Positions 1 through 9,160 of a DNA stretch of 54,568 nucleotides are shown here, in pieces. The stretch is from Balneolaceae bacterium (GTDB lineage Bacteria; Bacteroidota; Rhodothermia; Balneolales; Balneolaceae). The position numbers and the translations under genes are program-made. The number at the start of each line of letters is the position of its first letter. The first letter of the stretch is position 1. A model generated the notes under the pieces. That model was not told the DNA's origin, did not search any database, and was given only the letters and a program-made list of their open reading frames with translations. The stretch is from assembly GCA_020832415.1 (NCBI GenBank), contig JAFIES010000093.1:1-54568 (forward strand). Direction: 5' to 3'.

Positions 1-47
1 CCAACCATATAAATGAAAAAATGGAGAGTTTTTTTCCTTAAAAGTAC

Positions 48-1049
48 CTAAGAATTTTTGATAATTGTCCTTAACTCTTCATGAGTTTTAAAATGACGGA
101 GGTTTTCACTGTTTTCAAGCTCTTTTAAACATCCTTTTAAAGGCAGGATAATAGGCTTATCGTAACTTCTTGCAAGTGGCACACCACCGGATGAAAGCAC
201 ATCTTTATAGTTAAAAACCACATAATCGGCCGCATTCATAAACTCCGGTACGCACTCTTCTTTGATGAACTGAGGAATTAAAATGATATTTTTGGTATTT
301 CGGGTCAATCTTCTGATCCGTTTATAGAGCTTTAATTGCCCTTTTTTTACCGGCCCAACTATGATCAGCTTTTTTTGAATGGGCTCATCTTTGAAGATTT
401 CACACACTTTTTCGATCTGCTTATAGGCGCTGATGTGGCCAAACATCAGAAACAGGCGATCTTGTACTTTAATATTTACGTTATAACGATGATTAATAGC
501 CTCAACTGCTGCAGCACGTGGCATTAACTGTGGCGGATATTCAGGGTGTGGCCAAACACGCATTTTCTTCTCTGAAACACCAAAAAAAGCGGCCAGATCA
601 ACCGCGACAGATTCACACTCTATCAAGAGCAGATCGGCCTTTTTGGCCAGCCACTTTCTTCCCTTGAAATTCACCCATTCGAGGCTGCAATCAAGCGGCA
701 TTTTATTATGAACTGACCAGATAAGTTTGCCACCGAGCATGATGAAACAGCGAATACAAATCAGCTTGAAGAGATATACAAAAATTGAAAAGAGGCCGGT
801 ACATTCAATCCAGTGATAATGGAGTAAAGTATTTTTTTTGACAAGCTGATGGACCAAAAACTTGAGATGGCCAAGAGTACTTACCCCGGTTATTTTGAAC
901 TCTTTCGATGCGAGTAACTCTTTATAGAGTAAGTAGAGATAATCCGACTTCTTATAAGCATATCGAATAGGTGGGGCAATAAAGAGCCTGCAGGGGGAGC
1001 CGCAATCAAGTTCTGTGTATAGATCCTGTAATTGGTTAAGCTTTTTCAT
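48..1049 (-). CDS. Glycosyltransferase, GT-B fold (GT4-like)
   Basis: The 333-residue product resembles GT-B glycosyltransferases of exopolysaccharide or lipopolysaccharide synthesis. The N-terminal half has a membrane-associating hydrophobic stretch (about residues 85-108) followed by the short motif WSVHN, which is common in this group. The C-terminal half has the nucleotide-sugar-binding Rossmann pattern (LFMFGHIS, then KLIIVGP) and ends with an SSGG loop near residue 290, where retaining GT4 enzymes contact the donor. There is no signal peptide, so it probably acts at the cytoplasmic face of the inner membrane. The ATG start lies 14 bp after the stop of the PorV-like gene, so it may be the last gene of that operon. 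Donor and acceptor cannot be read from sequence. The fold is fairly certain; the pathway is unknown. Confidence 0.75.
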   Translation of the reverse strand: MKKLNQLQDLYTELDCGSPCRLFIAPPIRYAYKKSDYLYLLYKELLASKEFKITGVSTLGHLKFLVHQLVKKNTLLHYHWIECTGLFSIFVYLFKLICIRCFIMLGGKLIWSVHNKMPLDCSLEWVNFKGRKWLAKKADLLLIECESVAVDLAAFFGVSEKKMRVWPHPEYPPQLMPRAAAVEAINHRYNVNIKVQDRLFLMFGHISAYKQIEKVCEIFKDEPIQKKLIIVGPVKKGQLKLYKRIRRLTRNTKNIILIPQFIKEECVPEFMNAADYVVFNYKDVLSSGGVPLARSYDKPIILPLKGCLKELENSENLRHFKTHEELRTIIKNS

Positions 1050-1063
1050 TATTCACTTCAGAA

Positions 1064-2011
1064 TCAAAAGAAGTATTGTAAACCAAATGAGTGAACCGTA
1101 CCAAATCCTGTAGAAAAAGGCACAAGGGCATAGTTTATTCTAATCGGTTCAATCTCCATACCCAGGCCGAAACTCAACGGGCGCTCGGTTGGGCCAAATC
1201 TGTAGCCTGCCTGCAGATAAAAAAGATTGCTCACATCTGCATTCAAAGCAACACTGAAAAAACCTTCATCAGGATCGCGATCAATAAAATCGCTGGTGGG
1301 ATTCTCTTCAATCGGTTTACTCCAGTCAAGGTAAATTGAAAGCAGTACGGGCAAATCATTTGCTCCCGGTGTTGTGAAATCAATCAGGCTCAATGCAGCA
1401 CCAATATTAAATGTTGCAGGCAGAACGGTAGATTCCAGATCGAGACTTTCCATGGTGCCAAGATTCTTGACGGAAGCCCCTGTTCGTATTCTTCTGTCTA
1501 AAAACTCTGCAGCCACTCCGGCACTAAGGGCATATCCGTTAGCCCGGAACTGAAAAACTTCCTCCCGTAAATATTGGGCTGTTATACCAAATGATAAAGG
1601 CCCGATCTTGTGTGCTGCCGCACCAGCGAGCGACAAATAACCGATTGAAAAATCACCTGCTGATGGACCGGGTGTATCCCTTGCTTCAAAACCGTCTGCT
1701 CTGGAGTTGTAAATTCCGGCTGCAAAAGCAGAATTTCCCCGCAAAAAGTTAACAGCTGCAAATTGGTTGTTCACACCGGAAATCCAGAGTGTGTAGCTTG
1801 CATCCAGACTGTTTTGATCTTCAAATGCAAGAAGAGCAGGATTCGTATAAATAGCTGATGGACCTGTTAATACTGCTGTAGAGGCTTCTGATATAGATAG
1901 CAATCGGGATGATGGCCCAATATTCAAAAAATCGAGGCCGCTGCCTGTATCCTGTGAGTGGGCAGTAGCAGCAAGCAGTAGTGAAATAAGTAGTACGAAT
2001 ATCTTTTTCAT
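1064..2011 (-). CDS. PorV/PorQ-like outer-membrane beta-barrel protein
   Basis: A 315-residue protein with a Sec signal peptide (about residues 1-19, ending AHSQ). After it comes the pattern LNIGPSSRLLSISEA...IYTNPALL, which matches the N-terminal signature of PorV/PorQ (UPF0164-like) barrels, including the NPA tripeptide. The rest is alternating beta strands and the protein ends in aromatic residues (QYFF), as expected for an outer-membrane barrel. PorV in Bacteroidota carries type IX secretion substrates to the sortase PorU; PorQ has a related role. Here the gene sits 7 bp downstream of a second PorV-like gene and both follow a secreted protein with a FlgD-like C-terminal domain, so a partnership is plausible but inferred. 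It could instead be a FadL-like transporter of the same superfamily. Confidence 0.75.
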   Translation of the reverse strand: MKKIFVLLISLLLAATAHSQDTGSGLDFLNIGPSSRLLSISEASTAVLTGPSAIYTNPALLAFEDQNSLDASYTLWISGVNNQFAAVNFLRGNSAFAAGIYNSRADGFEARDTPGPSAGDFSIGYLSLAGAAAHKIGPLSFGITAQYLREEVFQFRANGYALSAGVAAEFLDRRIRTGASVKNLGTMESLDLESTVLPATFNIGAALSLIDFTTPGANDLPVLLSIYLDWSKPIEENPTSDFIDRDPDEGFFSVALNADVSNLFYLQAGYRFGPTERPLSFGLGMEIEPIRINYALVPFSTGFGTVHSFGLQYFF

Positions 2012-2018
2012 AGTGCCT

Positions 2019-3059
2019 TTAAATATGTAGCCTGATCGAAAAAACGTGCATAGACGATAGCTGCGAAGGTTCTCTTACAAATGCATAATCTATGGATGGA
2101 GAAAACCTGTCGTAAGGTAAATGTATAGAAAATCCGCCACTTGGCTGCAATTGATTTTCACCGCCTATATCGTAATACTCCAGGCCACCTCTTATGGTAA
2201 CACGCTCATGAATTGAATATCGCGAGCCTGCTCTGAAAAACGTGGATTGAGTTGTTTCTTCTGCTCTTACCATTGGAGGAAATCCTGCAGCATTTCTGCG
2301 ATTTGGATCTGCCCGGAGTATATCATACTGTTGAAATCGAAATTCCGTATCCATGCTGATGAGCCAGTCATTGGAAAGATCATAAGCAGCACCTACGATA
2401 ACCCGTACCGGGAAATTGTAGCTGCTCACAGATCCCGCAGTCTGACCAAATAAATCTGTGGAATCAAACCGGTACTCGGAAAGCAGATCTTTCACCGAAG
2501 CAGCTATAGTAAGATTCGAATTCAGAGCTATTCGAAGGCCGGCATCGATCCCCACATTCTGCGAATTTGGAACTTCGGGATGATAATTGGCCAAATTGTA
2601 TTTAATGCCAATTCCGGCCCAGACTTTTTCAGAAAAACGAATGGCAAAATTTCCAATGAGCTGAAATTCATTTGTAGAAAGCATGTTTGTGTGATATCCG
2701 CTTGATGTACGTCCGTCAATATTGCCAACCCGGGCATTCATCAAACTGATGGAGAGTCCGGCTGAGGGCGGCATCTGAATATTGGCAGTAATCATGTGCA
2801 GACGGCGATCGAAACGGAGAGCAGCGGTTGAAAAATCAACCTGGATAGTTTCGGATGGTATTGCAGCCATCGCAGGATTATAATATGCGTAACTCCCTTC
2901 CTGGTGAACGGCTGTCAAAGCATTTCCCATTGCCATTCCTCTTGGGGAAAATCCCATCCGGGAAAAAGAGCCGGCATAACCACCACTTTGTGCTGCAACA
3001 TCCGCTGCAAAAAACAGGGCAATCATCAGCGGCATGATATGTAAGATTTTATTTCTCAT
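2019..3059 (-). CDS. PorV-like outer-membrane beta-barrel protein
   Basis: About 346 residues, with a signal peptide ending near VAAQ and then the classic PorV-family start: GMAMGNALTAV followed by YAYYNPAM. Beta strands fill the remainder and the C terminus is IRLHI. Family members are 14-strand barrels related to FadL; PorV itself shuttles type IX secretion cargo. The reading frame extends upstream to a TTG that overlaps the preceding stop, but the ATG at 3059 directly precedes the signal peptide and is the better start. It lies between a putative T9SS-type cargo gene (7 bp upstream) and a second PorV-like gene (7 bp downstream). This one is closer to the PorV signature than its neighbour. 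I cannot tell whether it is the housekeeping PorV or a locus-specific paralogue. Confidence 0.78.
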   Translation of the reverse strand: MRNKILHIMPLMIALFFAADVAAQSGGYAGSFSRMGFSPRGMAMGNALTAVHQEGSYAYYNPAMAAIPSETIQVDFSTAALRFDRRLHMITANIQMPPSAGLSISLMNARVGNIDGRTSSGYHTNMLSTNEFQLIGNFAIRFSEKVWAGIGIKYNLANYHPEVPNSQNVGIDAGLRIALNSNLTIAASVKDLLSEYRFDSTDLFGQTAGSVSSYNFPVRVIVGAAYDLSNDWLISMDTEFRFQQYDILRADPNRRNAAGFPPMVRAEETTQSTFFRAGSRYSIHERVTIRGGLEYYDIGGENQLQPSGGFSIHLPYDRFSPSIDYAFVREPSQLSSMHVFSIRLHI

Positions 3060-3066
3060 GTGATGA

Positions 3067-4683
3067 TTAATCAATCAAAAGTATTTTCCCATTCGATGCA
3101 GATCCCGGGGTTTCAATGGTGTAAAAGTAGGTACCGGCAGCTAAAATACGGCCTGATTCGTCCCTGCCATCCCAAAGTGTTTCGTATGAACCGGAAGCAG
3201 GCACCGAATCAATAGGAATGGTACGAACCGGGTTCATGCCAAAATCGAATATACGAACTGTTGCACGGCCGGCCTGTTCTGTGTCAAATTTGATGCGTAC
3301 AACGGAGTGCACGGATGGAGAAAATGGGTTCGGATAGGCGTAAGTATCTACATCGGGAGCATCCGGTTGATATATATTGCCGCCACGTAATGGAAGATCA
3401 ACCCGTATGATGCGCCAGGTGTTGCCGCCATCATTGGTCGAGGCGAGGCCATCGCCGGTACCAACCCATAAATTTTGATCGGTAGCCGCAACAGCAAAGT
3501 ATCTTGTATCCCCCCGGATGAACGTATTGGGACTTTGAATTTGATCAACCCGCTGCCAGTTTTCTCCGTCATCATGTGAAATGAAGAGCCCCTGATCAGC
3601 CGCAGCGAAAATGGAGCCGTTGAAAAATCCCACATCATTTACCCGAACTCCTTCTAAAAAATGGCTGAATGATTCACCATCATCATCGGTGTAAACTAAC
3701 CCGAAAGCATCGAGGTTGTCGGGATCTGCCCGCCAGTTTGTCATCCAGATTCGATCTGTTCCGGGCTGTTGACGTATAGCAACAATCCAGTTTGCCAGGA
3801 GGCCGGTTTCATTTTCAGAATCAAAACTGATTCGTTTCCATGATATTTGATCATTTGGGGCATCCAGTGCATTATTTGACAGATTCACACCGCCGGCTGT
3901 GCCCACCCAAACTCGTTGCTGATCGTCAATCAACAAGCCAAAACCAAGCAGGTTATTATCAAAACGTGGATCGTACCTGTTGATCGTTTCTCCATCGGAA
4001 GTTCGCGAAAACCATTGGTAACTGTTTGCCGGGTCGAGTTGATCCTGAAAAGAGGGTGGGAGGATGATTCGCTCCCATGATTGGCCATTATCAATGCTTC
4101 GCAACAGGCCGGAAGCCCAGTGAACAGCCAAGAGGGTGTTCTCGTGGAAATCTACTTCGAAAGGAGGAGATTGTTCGGGTACTGTAATTCTTGTGCGAAT
4201 GTAGGTTTCATTGCCATACTGAAATTCAATATCACAGGGCGGACCAACGGAGTTACCGTCGCACTCAGCCGGCGGACGTTCATCAAGCAGAAAAGGTATG
4301 AAATTCCACTCTTCACCATTGTTGAACGTTTGATAGTAACCCTGTGCTGCATTTACACTTTCTCCGCCTGCAGTTGATGTAAATCCTGTACCTGCAAAAA
4401 TCCGGTTTCCATCAACAGAAAGAGAAAAAACACGTCCCCGTCCGCCGAAAATACTGTCGGCATTTTGAGGCACAAATATGTCTCCGCTTAATTCAAAATA
4501 GGCATTTAACCCCGGGCCCATCCAAAGTGTGCTGCCGGAAGCCTCAAGAGACGAGATAGAGTTTTGCTGAATGGTTGAAAAGCGATCATCAACCGGTCCG
4601 AATGTTTGTGCAATTACTGCCGGTGCGATATTCAGGGCAGTGAGTGCTAATAAAACGCTAAGAGAATAAAAAATCTTCATCAT
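3067..4683 (-). CDS. Secreted beta-propeller (BNR/sortilin-like) protein with FlgD-like C-terminal sorting domain
   Basis: A 538-residue exported protein with a signal peptide ending near AVIAQ. The body contains repeated SxDxGxxW-type elements (SIDNGQSW, SHDDGENW, STNDGGNTW), typical of BNR/sortilin-like propeller blades that bind polymers or proteins. The last ~90 residues start with the YPNPFSP motif and continue through VRIFD and LWDGRDESGR to a glycine-containing beta hairpin (AAGTYFY). This is the FlgD-Ig/type IX C-terminal domain architecture used for export and surface attachment in Bacteroidota relatives. Two PorV-like genes follow at 7-bp spacing, the kind of shuttle that would handle such a C-terminal domain. 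The start is ATG (two tandem ATGs). The ligand is unknown; a surface sensor, adhesin or sugar-binding role are all possible. Confidence 0.72.
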   Translation of the reverse strand: MMKIFYSLSVLLALTALNIAPAVIAQTFGPVDDRFSTIQQNSISSLEASGSTLWMGPGLNAYFELSGDIFVPQNADSIFGGRGRVFSLSVDGNRIFAGTGFTSTAGGESVNAAQGYYQTFNNGEEWNFIPFLLDERPPAECDGNSVGPPCDIEFQYGNETYIRTRITVPEQSPPFEVDFHENTLLAVHWASGLLRSIDNGQSWERIILPPSFQDQLDPANSYQWFSRTSDGETINRYDPRFDNNLLGFGLLIDDQQRVWVGTAGGVNLSNNALDAPNDQISWKRISFDSENETGLLANWIVAIRQQPGTDRIWMTNWRADPDNLDAFGLVYTDDDGESFSHFLEGVRVNDVGFFNGSIFAAADQGLFISHDDGENWQRVDQIQSPNTFIRGDTRYFAVAATDQNLWVGTGDGLASTNDGGNTWRIIRVDLPLRGGNIYQPDAPDVDTYAYPNPFSPSVHSVVRIKFDTEQAGRATVRIFDFGMNPVRTIPIDSVPASGSYETLWDGRDESGRILAAGTYFYTIETPGSASNGKILLID

Positions 4684-4973
4684 GACTATTCCTGCCGGCT
4701 GGAGGAATATAGAAAGCTATCAACTTTTTAGGTTTGGTGTGGATTTCGCAAGATATGTTCAAAAGGTCAATGATGTTAAATAAAATTCGAACTATTTGAA
4801 TGGTTCAAGATGCACCGGGCAGGATGAATTTAATATCCAAACAGATGGAAAACGAAGGTTTAAAGAGAAAGTAGTACGAATCAGACAGATGTCGAAAATC
4901 TTTAAAAATCCCGGAACACTATGCACTTCAATTAGATAGAAGATCCTGTTCACATTAACAAAACAATTGAATT
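4684..4973. other. Divergent intergenic region (290 bp)
   Basis: This region separates the minus-strand propeller/PorV operon from the plus-strand lipoprotein and must carry both promoters. It is AT-rich. I see no TAnnTTTG box, no strong hairpin and no ORF with a credible start. Neither flanking ATG has a clear Shine-Dalgarno sequence. Confidence 0.5.
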
Positions 4974-6281
4974 ATGTTTTTGAAGAATAAATTGTCAATA
5001 TTTTCAGGACTTCTATTACTTTTGATGACTTTCCAGGCTTGCTCCGACGGCAGTGTTAGTGTTGATGAAAACGTCGCCCTGATTCAGGGTTCGGTTGAAT
5101 CATCAGGTATATCGGAAAAAGCTGTATCCAATGCAGATGTAAGTGCGGCAACAGTTACTGCTGCGAGAATATCATCAAATGGCTCATTCGATATAATCAG
5201 TGAAACTGAAACACAGGTGGATGCTTCGGGTAATTTCACACTTGAGGTTGATGCTAATTCACTAAATCACATAGCTGTTTTGGTTGAAACTAACGGCGAG
5301 ACACTGAAAGGATATCTTTCAAAAAGCATTGAGAACGGCCAAAGTTATACAATAAAACCGGTGAATAGTGTTTCTACTGCCGAGGCCGTGGTTTTTGCTG
5401 ATATCGTAGCAAAAGGAAAAGCTGATATTGTACATAAAGCAGATATTGAGGCCGTTGTGAACCAGCGAAGTGCAACTGCTATTCGATCAAGCAGTACTGC
5501 TTCAGGCCGCGTTGCAACAGCCGTAGAGAATTCAGCTGATGCACGAATGACCTTCTTTTCAGAGTATGGTGAAGCTGATGCAGAAACAAAAATGGACACC
5601 TGGTTTGAAATAATGACTGAAGCCCAGGCTGAGTTTGAAAGTGCAATCAGCAATAATTCATCGGCCGAAGCCAAAGAAGCAGCTTTTGATGCCTTACTCG
5701 ATGCAAAACTCTTTGCATATGCAGAAGCTGGCCTCAGTGAAGTTGAAATCTCCAAACTGGTACATATGCAGGCTAAAGTGAAGAATAACAGCCTTGGTTC
5801 GGCATCGTCTGATATCAGATCGGATGTGAGGGCTTCATCATCACTACTAGTAGCTCTAGCTGTGGATAATGCAACAATAGCCAGAGCTGAAGCCTCCGGT
5901 ATGTCGCAGGCAACGATATCGGCGATATCAGATGCGGGCGCTAAACTAACAGGAGAAGTTAGAACAAGTGCCGGTACAAATTCACAGATTCAGGCTGCTT
6001 TTGAAACATATCACGAAGAGGTAAAAGCTGCTATTGAGAGTGATTCTTCTGTTGAGGGATCTGTAATTGTAACCATAGACCTTGAAATAAACGCAATCGG
6101 CGGAGCAAAATTTATCTTTGATTCTGCTATTTCAGGAATTCTGAGCCTGAATATTTTAAATGATGCTTATGCAGAGTTTGCAGGTTCTGTTCGAAATAGT
6201 GTGGAGTCGCGTAGTGATTCTATAGGCTCTGTTGAAGCAGAAGCAATGGCTGATATTTTATTACTAATTAATCTCTTCTAA
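4974..6281 (+). CDS. Hypothetical Ala/Ser-rich lipoprotein
   Basis: A 435-residue protein I do not recognise. A lipoprotein signal peptide ends at FQAC (Cys near residue 23), so it should be lipid-anchored. Residues about 35-115 look like a small beta domain of the carboxypeptidase-regulatory/transthyretin type (VALIQGSVESSG ... GNFTLEVDAN), common in Bacteroidota lipoproteins. From about residue 140 the sequence becomes low-complexity and rich in Ala, Ser, Glu and Asp, probably mostly alpha-helical and possibly coiled coil. It ends in a hydrophobic stretch (ADILLLINLF). The gene stands alone, with a strong terminator 34 bp after the stop. No catalytic motif is visible. A surface or structural role is a guess. 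Confidence 0.7.
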   Translation: MFLKNKLSIFSGLLLLLMTFQACSDGSVSVDENVALIQGSVESSGISEKAVSNADVSAATVTAARISSNGSFDIISETETQVDASGNFTLEVDANSLNHIAVLVETNGETLKGYLSKSIENGQSYTIKPVNSVSTAEAVVFADIVAKGKADIVHKADIEAVVNQRSATAIRSSSTASGRVATAVENSADARMTFFSEYGEADAETKMDTWFEIMTEAQAEFESAISNNSSAEAKEAAFDALLDAKLFAYAEAGLSEVEISKLVHMQAKVKNNSLGSASSDIRSDVRASSSLLVALAVDNATIARAEASGMSQATISAISDAGAKLTGEVRTSAGTNSQIQAAFETYHEEVKAAIESDSSVEGSVIVTIDLEINAIGGAKFIFDSAISGILSLNILNDAYAEFAGSVRNSVESRSDSIGSVEAEAMADILLLINLF

Positions 6282-6314
6282 GAGCTTATTAAATAAACCT
6301 ATCTAAACACAATA

Positions 6315-6342
6315 GCCCGGACTTATTCCGGGCCATTTTTTA
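6315..6342 (+). terminator. Intrinsic terminator after the lipoprotein gene
   Basis: A 7-bp GC-rich stem (GCCCGGA / TCCGGGC, arms 6315-6321 and 6327-6333) with a 5-nt loop is followed by six T residues. It is correctly oriented and 34 bp beyond the plus-strand lipoprotein stop. Confidence 0.85.
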
Positions 6343-6383
6343 TAAAAAAAGAAAAGGAGCCTCCGGTCAAAGAGACTCCTTTT
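6343..6383 (-). terminator. Intrinsic terminator of the dcw (cell division) operon
   Basis: Read on the minus strand, arms at 6376-6383 and 6352-6359 (AAAAGGAG / CTCCTTTT) form a stem with an inner 3-bp extension, followed by a T-rich run (6343-6350). It lies 80 bp past the ftsZ stop. The A/T tracts on both sides mean it may also work on the plus strand, backing up the 6315 terminator. Confidence 0.7.
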
Positions 6384-6462
6384 TGATTTAGCAATCTAAA
6401 GAGTGGGCACAGAATGCCCATCTTGGGTATTAAAGCAATCATAAACGTGTGGCGAACAACCT

Positions 6463-7788
6463 CTAATCCATTATTTTTCTAAGGAATGCGGGCTGATCTG
6501 AGTCGCGCTTGTCAATTCTCGGTGTGTTATTGTTGAATGATGTGTCATTGCTGGCGCGCCTCTGCTCACGTATTGGTTCGGCAAAATCCTCATCCACTTC
6601 TGCTTCATCCACTGTTTTGAAATATTTAAGATCTCTGCGGTGAATGGCCGGTGTATCGAGGTTTTTCAGGTTTTTTTCACCTTTGTAAAACTGACCGTCC
6701 GGGGTGGCCCGTCGATTTGCAATATCGCTGGCTTTAGGCAGAGTTAATGATGATTCTCTTTGTCGAGGTTCCGGACGTGAATTAGGGGCTACTTTTGCCT
6801 CGTTTCTGTTTTCGCTCAGTTCAAAACCTGTGGCTATTACAGTAACCCGCAGTTCTTCATCGTACGATTCATCCAGCACGGTACCGAGTATAATTTCGGC
6901 ATCCTCACCGGCTTCCTGTTGAATAATACTTGTTGCTGTAGTGGTTTCACGCATACCAAGATTTGCACCGGCAGAGATGTTTACCAATACATTTCTGGCA
7001 CCGCGGATACTAACACCATCAAGCAGCGGAGAATTAATTGCTTCTCGTGCAGCGATTTCAGCTCTGTCTGGTCCGTTTGCAGTAGCTGAACCCATAATTG
7101 CCGCTCCGCCATCCATCATGGTTGTCCGAACGTCGGCAAAATCGAGGTTTATGAGTCCCGGCATTAAAATGAGATCTGAAATACCTCTTGTTGCATTGTA
7201 AAGCACCTCATTTGCATTTTCGAACGCCTCCATGAGTGTGGTATTTTCATCAGAAATGTCCAGCAGCCGTTCATTTGGGATTACGATTACTGTATCGCAA
7301 TTTTTTTTCAGTTCGGTGATGCCTTCAAGGGCGTATTTCATCCGAACTTTCCCTTCACAGTGAAATGGTGTGGTAACAATACCAACTGTGAGAATTCCTT
7401 TACGCTTGGCAATACCGGCCACAACCGGTGCACCACCGGTTCCTGTTCCGCCACCCATTCCTGCAGTTATGAAAATCATATCCGCTGAATCAACAGCTTC
7501 ATCCAGTTCGTGCCGGTTCTCTTCAACGGCTTCACGGCCAATTTCTGGTCGTGCGCCGGCACCAAGGCCGGATGTTAAGTTCGAACCAACCTGTATGGTT
7601 ATATCAGCACTGTTGGTTTTTAATGCCTGTGCATCTGTGTTCAGGGCGATATACTCTACGCTATCAAGACCCTTATTTATCATGTTGTTGATGGCATTTC
7701 CTCCGCCACCGCCAACTCCAATTACTTTTATTTTCGCGTTGTCCTGACCTTTTTCGTCAAAACGAAAGCGTGATGTTACGTATTCCAT
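6463..7788 (-). CDS. ftsZ: Cell division protein FtsZ
   Basis: Tubulin-like GTPase that forms the Z ring at midcell. The glycine-rich nucleotide-binding loop VGGGGGNA is at residues 25-32, the tubulin signature GGGTGTG at 112-118 and the T7-loop sequence NLDFADV (catalytic Asp) at 214-220, so all key elements are intact. After the globular core (to about 325) comes a variable charged linker of roughly 100 residues and a C-terminal peptide DQPAFLRKIMD, the expected tether for FtsA. At 441 residues it is of normal length for Bacteroidota relatives, longer than E. coli FtsZ because of the linker. The start is an ATG with GGAG about 7 nt upstream. It is the last gene of the dcw cluster, 71 bp after ftsA, with a terminator downstream. 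Confidence 0.98.
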   Translation of the reverse strand: MEYVTSRFRFDEKGQDNAKIKVIGVGGGGGNAINNMINKGLDSVEYIALNTDAQALKTNSADITIQVGSNLTSGLGAGARPEIGREAVEENRHELDEAVDSADMIFITAGMGGGTGTGGAPVVAGIAKRKGILTVGIVTTPFHCEGKVRMKYALEGITELKKNCDTVIVIPNERLLDISDENTTLMEAFENANEVLYNATRGISDLILMPGLINLDFADVRTTMMDGGAAIMGSATANGPDRAEIAAREAINSPLLDGVSIRGARNVLVNISAGANLGMRETTTATSIIQQEAGEDAEIILGTVLDESYDEELRVTVIATGFELSENRNEAKVAPNSRPEPRQRESSLTLPKASDIANRRATPDGQFYKGEKNLKNLDTPAIHRRDLKYFKTVDEAEVDEDFAEPIREQRRASNDTSFNNNTPRIDKRDSDQPAFLRKIMD

Positions 7789-7859
7789 AGTTTACTCCGT
7801 TTAATGATTGCTCTGTTTATCTGTAGATTGCTGATTGTTACTGTTTGATTGCTACTGTT

Positions 7860-9122
7860 TTAAAGTTCTTTGAACCAGCTTTTCATGCGTTCGGTAATGC
7901 TGTTCATCACCTTTTCCACACCGGCAGATTTACTGCCTTCGGAAATCATGTTTTGGTTCTCAACTCCCTCTGCTTTCAGGGCGTGAAGTACAAGCCCAAC
8001 ACTGGTTGCATAAATAGGGCTGTTTACCTCCTCTATCAGGCCACCGGCAAGCCCGAGTGGTCTGCCAATTTTTGCATCCATTCCAAGTACTTCCGTGGCA
8101 AGAGGACAAATATTTTTGATGAGTGAACCACCACCTGTAATCACAATACCTGCACTAAGTGAGTCTGAATAACCGCTTCGTTTAACTTCTATCTGTACAA
8201 TTTCAAGGATTTCTTCCATTCTGGCCTGTATGATTTTGGCAAGAATGCTCTTGGTGATCTCTTTTGGAGGCCTGCCTGCAATACCCGGTATTGTGATGGT
8301 TTCGTCATTTTCAATCATGTCTACAAAGCACTCTCCATGATTGTGTTTCAGTTTTTGTGCCTGGTCATCAAGCACACTCAGGCCAAGCTTGATGTCGTCT
8401 GTTACTTTTTTACCTGCAACCGCTATCACTGCGATGTGCCGGATGGTGTTGTCCTGAAATACGGCCAGATCGGTAGTGCCGCCTCCAATATCAACTAAAA
8501 TCACACCGGCTTCTTTCTCTTCATCATCCAGTACGGCATAGCTCGATGCGAGTGGTTCTAGAATGATATCTGCTACCTGGTAGCCCGCTCTTTCAACACA
8601 TCTGTAGAGGTTTTTTGCGGCAGAAACCAGGCCTGTAATAATGTGTACTTCAGCTTCCATTCGCATTCCGCTCATGCCAACGGGATCACTGATTCCATCC
8701 TGTCCGTCAACCACAAACTCTTGCGGAATCACATGGATAATCTGCTGATCGGGCGGGAGCATAATTTGCTGGCAATCTTTGAGGATTCGCTCAACATCCT
8801 GCACCGTAATTTCTTTCTCTTTGTTGTTGATGGTGATAACACCTTTACTTCGGATACTTCGGATGTGATCACCGGCAATGCCTACGTTTACGGAATTTAC
8901 CTCAATCCCGGAAGCAAGCTCAGCCTGCTGAATGGCCGTTTTGATGGCATTAACCGTTTTGTCGATGTTTACAACCACCCCGCGGTTCAGTCCTTCGCTT
9001 GGTGCCTTGCCCACCCCAAGAATATGAATGCGATCTTGCTGATTAATAGAAGCCACCACTGCACAAACTTTTGTGGTTCCGATATCAAGTCCTACGACGA
9101 TGCGTTCATTTTCATGTTCCAT
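7860..9122 (-). CDS. ftsA: Cell division protein FtsA
   Basis: Actin-like ATPase that anchors FtsZ to the inner membrane and recruits later divisome proteins. The phosphate-1 motif VGLDIGTTKV is at residues 9-18, the phosphate-2/connect region is DIGGGTTDLAVF near residue 215, and the adenosine loop ITGGGSLI is near 330. Domain 1C is present between about 85 and 165. The C terminus is an amphipathic helix (NSITERMKSWFKEL), the usual membrane-targeting sequence. The length of 420 residues is standard. The ATG is preceded by AGGA at about 9 nt. It lies between ftsQ (38 bp upstream) and ftsZ (71 bp downstream), the conserved order, and is probably co-transcribed with both. Confidence 0.97.
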   Translation of the reverse strand: MEHENERIVVGLDIGTTKVCAVVASINQQDRIHILGVGKAPSEGLNRGVVVNIDKTVNAIKTAIQQAELASGIEVNSVNVGIAGDHIRSIRSKGVITINNKEKEITVQDVERILKDCQQIMLPPDQQIIHVIPQEFVVDGQDGISDPVGMSGMRMEAEVHIITGLVSAAKNLYRCVERAGYQVADIILEPLASSYAVLDDEEKEAGVILVDIGGGTTDLAVFQDNTIRHIAVIAVAGKKVTDDIKLGLSVLDDQAQKLKHNHGECFVDMIENDETITIPGIAGRPPKEITKSILAKIIQARMEEILEIVQIEVKRSGYSDSLSAGIVITGGGSLIKNICPLATEVLGMDAKIGRPLGLAGGLIEEVNSPIYATSVGLVLHALKAEGVENQNMISEGSKSAGVEKVMNSITERMKSWFKEL

Positions 9123-9160
9123 AAATATTCCTGCTGTTTTTTATTGCTAAATGTAGAGTT

